NCBI GenBank assembly: GCA_003255025.1
Contig: QANY01008720.1
Coordinates: 646,605 to 710,604 of the forward strand
Source: Datisca glomerata
Taxonomy: Eukaryota; Streptophyta; Magnoliopsida; Cucurbitales; Datiscaceae
Direction: 5' to 3'
DNA length: 64,000 nt
Made by a program: the position numbers and the translations under genes. This document shows, piece after piece, positions 13,601 to 24,170 of the stretch. The notes under the pieces were generated by a model that saw nothing but the letters and a program-made list of their open reading frames with translations, was not told the DNA's origin and did not search any database. Position 1 is the first letter of the stretch, and each line of letters opens with the position of its first letter.

Positions 13601-16330
13601 ATATGAACTTAGTGCTGATTTGTGAGAACCAAACATGAAAGCATAGAGACTGCCTATGAGATTATGGAATCTTTACAGATGACGTTTGGGCAACAATCTG
13701 ATCAAAGTCGTCATGAGGCCATTAGAAGTTACATGACGACTAAGATGAGAAATGGTACTTCTATGCGAGAACATGTTTTGAACATGATCAACATAATGCA
13801 CGAGGCTAAAGTAGATGGGGCTACCATTGATGATCGGACTCAAGTTAACATTATACATGAGTCACTCACACCATCTTTTTCTGCGTTCACGACCTACTAT
13901 GTTATGAACAAATACAATTCAACATGATCCAATTGTTGAATGAACTGTAGATTTTTGAGTCACTCGACCTTATAATAACCAAAAGGGAGAGGTAAATGTT
14001 GTCGAGCAAAAGGAAGAAGATCAATGGTAAGGGCAAAGGTAAGAACAAGAAAGGGAAGAAAGCCAAGACATCGCCAAAAGCAAAAGAACAAGAAAGACAG
14101 CAAGCCCAAGGTAAAATGTTTCCACTGTGGGGTTGAAGGTCATTGGAAGAGAAACTGTAACAAGTATCTCTCAGAGCTGAAAAAGAAATATAAATATGAT
14201 TTACTTGTTCTTGAAGCTTGTTTAGTGGAAATTTGTCATCCTGGATATTTGATTCAGGAGCCGCTAATCATATATGTTCTTCTTTATAGATGCTTGATTC
14301 GTTAAGGGAGTTGGCTGATGGCGAGGTCGTTTTGAGATTTGACAGTGGTGCGCTCGTATCAGCTAAAGTATTAGGGACAATCCGTTTTCCTTTTATATAT
14401 AATTATTTGGTTTTTAACGATGTTTATCATGTTCCTGGATTTTTTTTTATTTAGAGAAATTTGATTTCTCTTTCATTTTTGTAAGAACAGTTATTCGAAG
14501 CTTTCTTTTATTAATAAAGAGTTTATTATTTCTAAGAATGGATTTGATATTTGCCATACAAAAGTTATAAATGGACTGTATATGCTTAAGCCGACTAATC
14601 GTGCGTTAAATAATTCTAAATTATTTAAAGTAGAAAAACCAAAAAGTAACAAATTATAAATAATTTCTCAAGATGATGATAACACATATCTTTGGCATCT
14701 CAGGTTTGGACATATTAATCTAGACAGGTTAAACAAGTTAACAAAGCATGGTGCTTTGAGAGAACTAAAATTTGGAAATCTTCTTGTTTGTGAATCTTGT
14801 CTAGAGGGCAAAATGACCAAGAGACCTTGAGCCAAGGAACCACTTAAACGAGTACATAGCTGATGTCCGTGGATCGATCAATGTACAAGCTAGAGTTGAG
14901 TATGAGTATTTCGTTACTTTTATTTACAATTACTCAAGATATGATTATACTTGCCCAATGCAAAAAAAGTCTGAAACTTTTGGAAAGTTTAAAGACTTCA
15001 AAGCTGAAGTTGAAAAGCAATTAGGTAAATTATTGAAAACCCTTCGATCTGATCAAGGTGGTGAATACTTGGATTTAGAATTCAAGGATTATTTACTGGA
15101 GGGTGGAATCCTATCCCAACTCACAGCATCTGGAACACCATAGTAAAATGGTGTTGTAGAGAGGAGAAACTGAACCTTTTTGGATATGGTTAGGTCGTTG
15201 TTAAGCTACTCATAAGTGTCACTTCCATTTTTTGGATATACACTACATACGACAACTTACATTTTGAATGTAGTGCCTTCTACGTCTGTAAGCAAAACAC
15301 CTTTAGAGTTATGAAATGGCTCAAAACCCAGTTTGCGTCATTTTTGTATATGCGGGGTGTCCATCTCATGTTATTAGATTCAAAACTAAAAAGTTAGACT
15401 CAAGGTCTGGAGTATGCATATTCGTTGGCTATACTCTAGAGATTAGAGGTGGGTATTTTTATAGTCATAGCGATCAAAGAGTGTTTGTCTCGACAAATGC
15501 GACATTCCTTGAGCATGACTATATGAAAAAATACAAACCTCGTAACAAATTAGTTCTCGAGGAATTAGCGGCTGATGAGATCAAACCACTTTCAATTTCT
15601 TCTTATAAACAACAAACCAGAAAACTCATAGTTCCTGCAAAGGAAACCCCAGTGCAACGTCGTTGTTGAAGAGTTGTGACAACCAATTCACTACGAGCTA
15701 GAAGCACATGTCCTAGTGTCAGGCACTAATAAGAATGATCCATTATCTTATGAAGAAGCAAAGGATGATCCTGAAAAAGGAGAAATGACAAGATGCCATG
15801 AACCAGAAAATGAAATCTATGTATTCTAATTCTGTCTGAAAACTTGTAGATCCACCTAAAGATGTCAGGCCCATTGGATCTAAATGGATCTCTTAGAAGA
15901 AAAGCGGTGTAGATGGGAAAGTAGAGACTTTCAAGACACCGTTAGTAGCCAATGACTATACACAAAGGGAGGAAGTCGATTATGAAGAGACATTCTCTCA
16001 TGTGGCCATGCTCAAATCCATTCGCATCCTTTTGGCAATAACCACTAGTTTTGACTATGAGATATGGCAAATGGATGTCAAGATAACTTTTCTGAATGAC
16101 TTTCTTGAAGAAAGCATCTATATGATGCAATCAGAAGGTTTCGTACAAAATGGGCAAGATCAGAAATGTGCAAGTTGCTTAAATCCATTTATGGATTAAA
16201 GCAAGTATCTAGATCTTAGAATTTTATATTTGATGAGATTATAAAGTCTTACGGCTTCGAGAAAAATGTTGACGAAGCTTATTGTTTATAAATACATCAA
16301 AGATAAGATAGTGGTTTTCTTAGTTCTTTT
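13600..16330 (+). pseudogene. Gag-pol remnant of Copia 1
   Basis: Broken Copia polyprotein. Gag (13600-14170) has the UBN2-type region ending in a CCHC zinc knuckle, CFHCGVEGHWKRNC at 14117-14158. The GAG-pre-integrase box at 14690-14830 reads LWHLRFGHINLDRLNKL and CESCLEGKM. The integrase core (14860-15340) includes TLRSDQGGEYLDLEF. RT begins near 15840 (QMDVKITFLNDFLEESIYMM at 16068-16127). Many stops and frameshifts are present. The reading frame stops at VVFLVL near 16328, exactly before the YVDD catalytic motif would be expected, because of the deletion into the LTR. Confidence 0.85.
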
Positions 16331-16335
16331 AGAGA

Positions 16336-16949
16336 TTTAATTTGCAGTAATTGCCACCTCTCGTTCAATGATTGGAAATCATAGATAACCATGGACTGTT
16401 GTAGTGCCATGTGGCACTACAGTGTGACGTTGTAGTTGTGCACCATTATACAGTAGGTCCTACTCTATTGGGTAATTTGAAATTAAATATTAATTTTTAA
16501 TTATCCTAAATATATGATACGCCATTATCTAGAATAAGATACATTTTATTCGAATAGCCTGGGTTGATGAATGAGTTGATCATATCATCAGTTGATCGAG
16601 TAGAGAATTGAGTTGTGAACACAATTGCTCAGAGTGATTTTCTCTACGATTAATAGTTAATCAAATCTCTAAAATAATAATTATCACATTCTTTTAGATA
16701 ATAGTCTCACAAAAGTCATTCTCAGTAAATCTCTAGATCTCATGTATTGAGAACATCTAGAGACAGAAAAAGTATTTTATAATATTCTACGTGCCCACAC
16801 ACGTCCTAGTGTGTTGAGGATTGACTTGAAAGATCTTGGTGTGGATCTTGGAGCCTACTGATTGTTGAAACAGTTTCGTGGGACGGAGGATCGATCGATT
16901 TTGCAAGGGCGTTTGATTAAGACTACAAGAGGTATATGATTTCTAACCT
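16336..16949 (+). repeat. Truncated 3' LTR of Copia 1
   Basis: Matches the last 644 bp of the 5' LTR (11897-12540), for example the segments around TCTCATGTATTGAGAACATC (12331 and 16739). The first half is missing. Confidence 0.8.
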
Positions 16950-17760
16950 TGTATGTTGTAGATTTAATATATAAATATATAATAGATCTTGGCTAATTGA
17001 AAACAGCTTTCAATAAATTTTTTTTGGATATCGTGGCATTGTGTAATTTTTATTATATTAAAAGATTCGATTTTTATTAAAAGTTTAATTTTTTAAATGA
17101 CCTCGCGTCACACGCTTCCATCGCGCACGCGCCGCGATGACCTACATATTTTTTTATTGACATTGAGGATTTATTTCTTTCCCCGTGACATTACAAGCAA
17201 ACCTGTCTGGCCGAATGGAAGAGTTTGAGCAAGAACCCACTTGCTGAGATATTGACATTGATGATTCACTCCAATACCGGGTCCTCAGGTTGCAGATGAA
17301 TTTTGGAAGGAGGTGGAAACAATCTGATAATGTTATCTTTCAATGAATGTGAACCAAAGTCATTGGATTGTGGATGAGTTTGATTTGAATGGCCAGTGTA
17401 TTCGTACTTATAACTCCATGAATACACCATATCAACGTTCTTTGTATATTGAAATAATGAAACATTTTATGAAAATTTTCCATTGGCTGCTTTAAATGAT
17501 GAACATTTATGAGAATAGAAAGGAGGTTAAACCCAAATATAAGTGGAAATATGAGATCATGAAGTGTCCACAACAAGAGAATGTGTAAGTGAAATATACA
17601 GTTTTTTGAAAGCCCACTTAAAATTTCATACATATTATTTAATTGTGTTTTTGCATTTCATGTGTTTAGTAGATTCGATTGTGGGGTATTCACCCTTAAG
17701 TTTGTCGAAGTCCTCACATATGGGATCATGATTTTAAGAATTCAGAACCATATTTTTCTT

Positions 17761-18065
17761 AACAAACTTTTTATTTTTACACACTCTCAAATTGTGAATT
17801 ATGGATTTTTATAACTTGTATTTTTAATGCCCAATTTTCTTATATGTTGTTGAATGCTTTTGATTACTATATGTTTAGTGTAGTCTTCATATAGCCTACA
17901 TAATGACTTCACTGGCATCGTGTAGGCTTTGTATAGCATACACGATGACTTCACGAGTATCGTGTAGGTTTTATGTATGCTAACTAAACTTTATGACATT
18001 ATTAAATAACAAACACAAGTCTATTTCTATATTAATATTTAATTTAAGTCTACAAGGGTCATTAT
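17761..18065. other. Spacer between the convergent MULE genes, with TACACGA array 5
   Basis: About 300 bp between the 3' ends of the Ulp1-like gene and the transposase gene. It contains TACACGA array 5 at 17876-17975 (for example GGCATCGTGTAGGCTTTGTA). No other feature is seen. Confidence 0.6.
17876..17975. repeat. TACACGA palindromic array 5
   Basis: Short, more diverged array of TCGTGTAG/TACACGA copies in the 3' intergenic or 3'-UTR space between the two convergent MULE genes. Confidence 0.75.
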
Positions 18066-18418
18066 TTATATTAAAGTGGCTTGAGATAGAAGAATTGGAT
18101 TTCTGCACGTTTGTCGGTCATGGCCAATTTGCCCACAACGTTTGCACTTCCTTCTCACTACTTCTTCATCTCTAGATAAAATTATCTCTGTCCTAGGTCT
18201 GCCACTTTGCCGCCTCATTATAGGTGACAATACCACAATTTCATGAACCTTATGACTGATGACCCAACCTTCTTTTTTATAGAACCTCAAACACATACTG
18301 TATGCGAAAATATTGTGTTGCCGACATGCAGCCAACGCATGCTTGCATGGACTTTGATCAATATCAAATTCTCGGCATGTACAAGCCTCAAGATGAAAAT
18401 TTTACCACTGCTTCCCTA

Positions 18419-18426
18419 CCCCCACC
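18419..18426 (+). repeat. hAT target site duplication, left copy
   Basis: CCCCCACC, directly before the inverted end. It is identical to 22377-22384. Eight base pairs is the standard hAT duplication length. Confidence 0.9.
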
Positions 18427-18959
18427 TAGAGGTGGCAGCCGAGCCGGCCTGGGCTCGACCCAGCCTGTCAGCGCGCGGCCCGGGCGGTTCACGGGCCAAC
18501 TCTGGGCTCTTTTAGCCAATTCCTAGGCCAGTTCCGGGTCGGCCCGTGGGAAATATATGGGGGACTAGAATGAACCGTTGAACAGACCCATGATTTCATG
18601 GGCCAGGCCTCAAACGGTCTGGGTCGGGCTAACTAACGTGCCGACCTGGTTAATTTGAACTGGACCAGATCGTGAACTTGCTTTTGACATGTTAAAATTT
18701 TCAAAATTGTAGATGGAGAGATTTTAACCTTGGTTGGAATGGAGGAAATGTATATGAATACCAGTAAGCTAAATAGAAGTCATGTTGTAAGTTTTATCTA
18801 ATAATAATAACCATGGAGACTTTAAGTATCATAAAGTTATTATTTTTTATTTATTGAATTTGAGAGTTGCATCACTACGAATTAGGCACACCCCAATTAG
18901 GTTGGCACCTACCTATTTATCAATCACTTGCAACAATCTCAAAAATTACATCTAATTAT

Positions 18960-20900
18960 CTTAAAATATACTAAATAATTAATATTCATTAACATCTAAA
19001 TCTTGAAAACCCTGAATAATATAGTCTAGTCGTTGTTGTCTTCTTTTGGTGACATCACTCCAATCCTTAACACAGATGATGGCTTCCATAATATCAGTAG
19101 CTAATCTACTTCTTTTTTCTTCAATTACACATCTACCTGCACTAAAAGCAGACTTCGATACTACTGTAGAGACCAGATGGGTTAATAGATCACGCACCAT
19201 AATAGAAAGAATTGGATAACTCGTTTAATTTGCTTTCTAGCATTGTAAAAATCTAACTCATCATTTTCTTTAATTCCATATTCAGTTTCAAAAAATTTAT
19301 AAAATTCTGATATATGAGGAGTAGAAATAATGTTCTTCATTTTAAATTTCATTCTTTGTTGAAAAAATATTCATAGAACTACCTACTTGTGTAGATGGGC
19401 TACTACTGTCATTAATATTACTATCATCATGAATTTAGTTGTGATGTTAGTTTTTTAATATCTACAACAGGAGAAACTCCTAAATTCTTAGAAATTAAAT
19501 CAATAAAAAATTTCAGCTCCAACTAATTTTATCTAAGGATTCATAACAGAAGCAAAACAAAATATATTAGGAATATTCTACCAATATTTTTTAAATTTTT
19601 ATTCCATTTTCTCAACAATAGGTCGAAAAGAATCATTTTTCTTATACGTGTAAAAATGCTACTAATTTCTAAAAATTGTCTAAAACAAGATGTGAAATTG
19701 CATTGTAAATACCAGAGTAAATATTAGTAGAAACAAAAAAAGATTCCAAAAACTCAAGAAAATAATTAGTCATTTCACAACTAATGCTATTTACAACAGT
19801 TTTACCTTTTTTTTTCATTTACATAATTATAAACTACACTCCAATGAGATTTTGCTGTCTTTAACATTAAATATGTAGAGTTCCACCTATTTTTCACATA
19901 CATCTTGTAGCTTTCTTGATTTTAAACCATAATCTTTGCAAGATTTCAAATATTCTTGTTGTCTAGTATTTGAGGCTATAATATATGATAATACAGTGAT
20001 ATTTGTTCCATTCTAACTTTACCAACTAAATTAAGTATATGAAAAATACATCACATATGTAATAAAGAATTTTGATTAGCATTAATAGTAAAATTATCTC
20101 TGAATGATTTAATAGTACTATCGTTTGGACTAGCATTATCAAGAGTGATACTGAAAATTCTATTAGAAATATTATATTCACATAATATAGTCATAATATA
20201 TTGAAAAATCACATTACATGTTTAGGGTAATCATATCGTCGAAAACCTAATATTCTTTTATTTAACTCCCATTTATGATCAATAAAATGTGAGGTAACAA
20301 TAATGTATCCCAGCGCACTACGTGTACTCCATAAATCATAAGTAATACAAATAGACATAGAAAGAGAAGAAGAAAAAATTGAATTAATTCATCTTTCATC
20401 TTTTTGTAAAGTTTAGTTACATCACCTCTAGTAGTGTTCCTAGGAACATGTTTAAATTAAGGATTTACACTTTCTCTCAAATAGTCTTCTAAATCAAGAT
20501 CTTCAGCAAAACTCAAAGGTTGTTCAGAAACAACTATATATCTAGCTATGCATTCTCTAGCTTTAGCATGTGAATATTTAAAAGTTCTAGAACTAGATGC
20601 ATTTATTTAAGTTTGTATAGGGTCATCTTTCTGGTGACCTTTTGCATGCTTAATTAAAAAATGTCTGGAAGTTGTTCCACTTGACCAACTTTGCAAGCAT
20701 AATCAGATGGATAATGCTTACATTTTACGCTAACTTTTTCACTACCCTCAACATATATAATATCAAAATTCTCCCATATTTAAGAGGTTTTAGCTCTTTT
20801 ATTTTGAGGTTAGAGGTGGCAGTTGATGGAGTGGAAGTGGATAAAGGTTAATTTTTCTCACTTAAATCAACATTTTCATAATCAAGATATCTAGGATCCA
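18960..20900 (-). pseudogene. hAT transposase remnant
   Basis: Starts near 20900 (MDPRYLDYENVDLSEKN) with a broken BED-type zinc finger around 20750-20630 (the CKHYPSDYACK part is recognisable). The catalytic region near 20320-20230 reads YDLWSTRSALGYIIVTSHFI, close to the plant RICESLEEPER-type hAT proteins. The C-terminal dimerisation region at 19200-18979 reads VSTVVSKSAFSAGRCVIEEK and EAIICVKDW. Many stops and frameshifts lie between. The usual plant hAT transposase is about 650-700 aa, which fits the span. Confidence 0.85.
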
Positions 20901-21079
20901 TTATGTAATGAAATAAATAAATAAATAAAAAAATTATCGACACGAAGATCGTTGTAATAGACTATAGATGAGAGTTGAGAACCCTACATAAAAAAAGAAA
21001 AATCAGATTTCATTGTAATTAAAGAATTTAACAAAAAAATTAACTAAACAAATGTGTAAAATACCTTTTCGCCAGCACT

Positions 21080-21290
21080 TGGAGAGGCATAGAGTAGAGA
21101 GGCAGAGAGTTGAGAGACAGAGAGGCATAGAGCATAGAGTTGAGAGAGAGGCAAGAAAGTTGAGAGAGAGGCAGGGAGTTGAGAGAGAGGCAGAGAGTTA
21201 AGAGATAGGCATGGAGTTGAAAAAACCCGTTGAAAGCAGAGAGTTGGGAGAAGCAAAGAGTTGAGAGAGGCAGAGAGTTAAAGTTCAACT
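21080..21290. repeat. GAGAGGCAGAGAGTTGA minisatellite
   Basis: About ten degenerate copies of a 16-18 bp unit (AGAGAGGCAGAGAGTTG). It lies between the two divergent reading frames of the hAT element and is followed at 21370-21490 by looser repeats of TTGCATTCAAGCAAGC. It sits where a shared promoter would be expected. Confidence 0.8.
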
Positions 21291-21660
21291 GCTTCCTTTA
21301 ATGGCATTGAATTAAGCAGTCACAATCCTTCGAGTCTTCGACCACGACTTGCTTTAACGCAAGCCTTCGTTTCTTTGCTTGAATGCATGCAAGTAGGCAG
21401 GTCACTTGCATTCAAGCAAGCAGGTGGTTGCATTGCATTTAAAGCAAGCAACGAATGATTGCGTTAATTTAATGCAAGCCATGCTTGCTTGAAATTTGAA
21501 TGCAACACTCACTTTTTTATATATATTATTTAAATTATATATCATTCAAATCTTGTCTATAAATAATCATACAATCGTATAATTCCTTCACTCACTTTTT
21601 ACTCAATTCTTTCTAACTTTCTCTCTTTAAAACTCTATTCTCAATAACCATTTTTATATA

Positions 21661-21866
21661 TGGATAGTGAAGGAAGTTCACTGACCACAAATATCAGAAC
21701 CGCAAAAAGGCAAATGTCGATTAAGATTGGAGGAAAGTTAGATTTATTATCATCAAGTGTAACTATTGCGAGAAAACTTGCCAACTAAAGATTGGAGGAG
21801 GAACATGCCATTTGAAGAGGCATTATAATTTTATCATGGAAGTGGAAGGAAAATTTGAATATTGAG
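21661..21866 (+). pseudogene. BED-type zinc-finger fragment inside the hAT element
   Basis: Starts MDSEGSSLTTNIRTAKRQMS at 21661. After a frame change it reads KCNYCEKTCQLKIGGGTCHL then KRH (about 21754-21822), a C-x2-C ... H-x3/4-H BED finger as in hAT proteins. It ends at a stop near 21864 with no catalytic domain after it. It is transcribed away from the transposase remnant, so the element carried two divergent BED-finger genes, or one is a rearranged copy of the other. Confidence 0.6.
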
Positions 21867-22376
21867 ATTGTATTTTTTACTTTTGTGTCTTGTTAATTGG
21901 TGTTAGGGTATGCCCTTGGACCCTTAGTGTGTCTTTCTTTCATTGAATAAAATATCAATTTAAATAAAAAATATTATCTATTTATTTAATTAAATACATT
22001 TATCTCAAAATATATTTTCTAAAGCATTTGACAAAATGTATTGAAAGACAATAAAAAAATAATATACACAATGTTTTCACAAAAATTGTCTTGGGTGAGT
22101 GCTAAGAAGTTTACTTAACAAGGGATAGGCTAAGGGTTCAATCTTCAATATATGAGAATGAATGATTTTTGACTCAAAAGTGTTTGCTCACGGGCTGGGC
22201 CGATTAAGGCCCCCGGGCGGGCTACACGAGCAAACAACGATGTCCATGAAGACCCAAGTTTGACCCGCGTGCCTTAACCAGTCCAGTACTGTTCATATCT
22301 GTGTCAGGCTAGGTCGAGCTTTTACAGGCCAGTTTACCCGGATTCACGGGTCAAACTGGTCCACTTGCCACCTCTA

Positions 22377-22384
22377 CCCCCACC
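22377..22384 (+). repeat. hAT target site duplication, right copy
   Basis: CCCCCACC, identical to 18419-18426, directly after TGCCACCTCTA. Confidence 0.9.
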
Positions 22385-22887
22385 TGTGACACGAAACTCG
22401 CTGATGTCCGAAGAAAACAATGATAGTGATTGTGATGCAAGATGCAAGATGCTTCTTTTTAAGCTCAGTCTCAACCCAATCTGTCATCTGCGATATGACT
22501 TGGCAGGCAACCATCCGTCGTTTATAGAACCACCGTTGTAACATGTCACATATATGTTCTATAAGGCATGTAATAGGAAGCTTTCTAGCATCCTTCAAAA
22601 TCACATTCAAACATTCTGCGATGTTTGTAATAATTATATTGGATCACATTCCATCAAAGCGGGAAGGTGCCCACCTCCTAACTTCCCTTACCCGACACGT
22701 ATTATGAGATATCTAGAAATTCATGTGTAAAATGAGTCATCAACCGATCAAATTTTGATCGATGGTATTCCTTTGCTGCTTTAAAAAATAATGCGACCGC
22801 ATCTTCATTTTTATAAATTGATTTGATATTTTAGCCAATATGGAAGATATAAGCTCCATGAAGCGCATTAGGAAAGACAACCTGTAC

Positions 22888-23306
22888 TAGGGGTATTCAA
22901 AACCAAACCCAACCGAACTGAAAATGGTCGGTTCTTTATGGCCTTGTGGTTCGATTCGGTTTGACAGAGCTACCGAACCAAATCTTCGGTTCAGTCTAGA
23001 AAATGTTCAGTTTTCGAACTGAACCGAAACATTAAATTCATGTTTTTATTTGTATATATAATTTCATATCAAACCGATATAAAACTTTGATTTTACATTA
23101 TTCTTTCAATAATATCATTTAAAATATATTTAATTTTTTTAATTAATAATACTGAACTGAAGAACTGAACCGAAACTCACGGTTTGGTTCGGCTCAGTTA
23201 TTTTTACATTCATCGGCTCGGGTTAGACATATAGCCGAACCGAATGTTTCGATTTGGTTTGATTTTAGCCCACTAACTAAACCGAACCAAACCATGCTCA
23301 CCCCTA
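22888..23306. mobile_element. Small hAT-like MITE in the MULE transposase core
   Basis: 419 bp with short inverted ends, TAGGGGT at 22888 and ACCCCTA ending at 23306. The interior is built of AACCGAAC/GTTCGGTT motifs in both directions, so it can fold back. It is flanked by an imperfect 8-bp duplication (ACCTGTAC / ACTTGTGC, 6 of 8 alike). It interrupts the transposase coding sequence between VVFPNALHGA and the DDE core. No coding capacity. Confidence 0.7.
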
Positions 23307-23689
23307 ACTTGTGCAACATTAGTATACTTGTATGCCTGTAAGATATAAACACCAAGTCTTCTGGATCATCAATTACATCGTGACATTTATGGAATAACCA
23401 TTCCCATGAATCATTATTTTCTGAATCTGCAATGCCAAATGCAATGAGATATACTTGGTTGTTCCCATCCTTTGATGTTGCAACAAATAATATCTCTTTA
23501 TATTTGGCTTTTAAGGCGATTGCATCGACAACAATGATAGGATGTATACAGTTAAAAAATTCACTAACAGAGGGTCCAATAGCCATGAAAAAATATTTAA
23601 AATGATCATGCTCATCGGTCTCTATGTGTGTTGTTGTCCTTAAAAAATATTTAATATTACTGTATTAAAATCGGCAGAGTACATAATGT

Positions 23690-24170
23690 ATAGGATGCGT
23701 ACACAATGTCCGTGTAACCATTATGTAGACTACACGTTAACTACACGAGATCGGTATAGACATCGTGTAGACTACATGATGACTACACGAGGTCTGTGTA
23801 TTCATCGTGTAGTATACATGATGGCTACACGAGGCTCGTGTAGACATTATGATGGAAAAATAATGTACAAGATGTATACACGAGATCTGTGTACCATCGT
23901 GTAGACTACATAATGTCAGTGTACCCGTCGTGTAGTATACGCGATAGATACATGAGGTCAGTGTAGTACTCGTGTAGGCATTATGATGGCAAAATAGTGT
24001 ACATGATGACTACACGAGGTCCGTGTACTCGTCGTGTAGACTACACGATGACTACACGAGGTCAGTGTACCCATTGTGTAGACGACATAATGAATACATG
24101 TGGTCAGTGTACCCATCGAGTAGTATACACGATGGCTACACGAGGCTCGTGTAGTACTTGTGTAGACATT
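23690..24170. repeat. TACACGA palindromic array 6
   Basis: Long array inside the transposase gene, with units such as GACTACACGAGGTCCGTGTA and CATCGTGTAGTATACACGAT. On the - strand it is bounded by a donor-like CCAG/GTACTT (24194/24193) and acceptor-like TTTTTTAAG/G (23639), so it is probably an intron. The frame does not close exactly, which may reflect decay. Confidence 0.88.

Larger units (their letters stand above)
11211..16949 (+). mobile_element. Copia LTR retrotransposon 1 (internally deleted)
   Basis: The 5' LTR runs from 11211 (starts TGTTGGGGGTTA) to about 12540. The 3' LTR survives only as 16336-16949, which matches 11897-12540. The interior holds a long AT-rich leader, gag, integrase and part of reverse transcriptase on the + strand. 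A deletion joins the RT frame to the middle of the 3' LTR near 16330, removing the rest of RT, RNase H, the polypurine tract and about 685 bp of LTR. No clear target duplication was seen. It splits the Ulp1-like gene of the MULE and is therefore younger than it. Confidence 0.85.
7789..17760 (+). pseudogene. DUF1985 / Ulp1-type cysteine peptidase gene of the MULE, split by a Copia element
   Basis: Reads MASSKIQLRYVHDVNRIPKA from 7789, just after a splice acceptor at 7785. A DUF1985 region follows (8100-8430): YFLKTQGIAMVDLEEKF, then VALIYFLDHFLLG and FSWGELSFSKILKSL, continuing near 8600-8890 (QLAVLSLVPIEEEEE). Next is a long acidic/lysine-rich stretch (9230-10200). The start of the peptidase domain is at 10817-11070 (VDVTWLKKLVYLPYEWLELD and HTDAYLELMRWD). 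After the Copia insertion the catalytic part resumes: SHWIVDEFDLNGQCIRTYNSM at 17361-17423 holds the His and Asp, and FDCGVFTLKFVEVLTYGI at about 17667-17720 holds the Cys. This His-Asp-Cys order is that of Ulp1/SENP (C48) SUMO proteases. An in-frame stop at 8044-8046 and a one-base frame change near 8140 suggest the gene is dead, on top of the 5.7 kb insertion. The biological role of such element-borne peptidases is not established. Confidence 0.82.
18427..22376. mobile_element. hAT transposon inserted in the MULE transposase
   Basis: 3950 bp with perfect 11-bp terminal inverted repeats, TAGAGGTGGCA at 18427-18437 and TGCCACCTCTA at 22366-22376. It is flanked by a perfect 8-bp duplication, CCCCCACC. 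Both subterminal regions (18440-18670 and 22180-22365) are GC-rich with GGGCC/CCGGG runs, as in many plant hAT elements. A transposase remnant lies on - and a separate BED-type zinc-finger fragment on +. Removing 18427-22384 restores the MULE transposase reading order, with the core ending near 22385 and the SWIM finger starting at 18382. Confidence 0.95.

Noticed and set aside
18243..18526. Frames over the left hAT end
   Set aside because: They cross the MULE/hAT border and the GC-rich subterminal repeats on the wrong strand.
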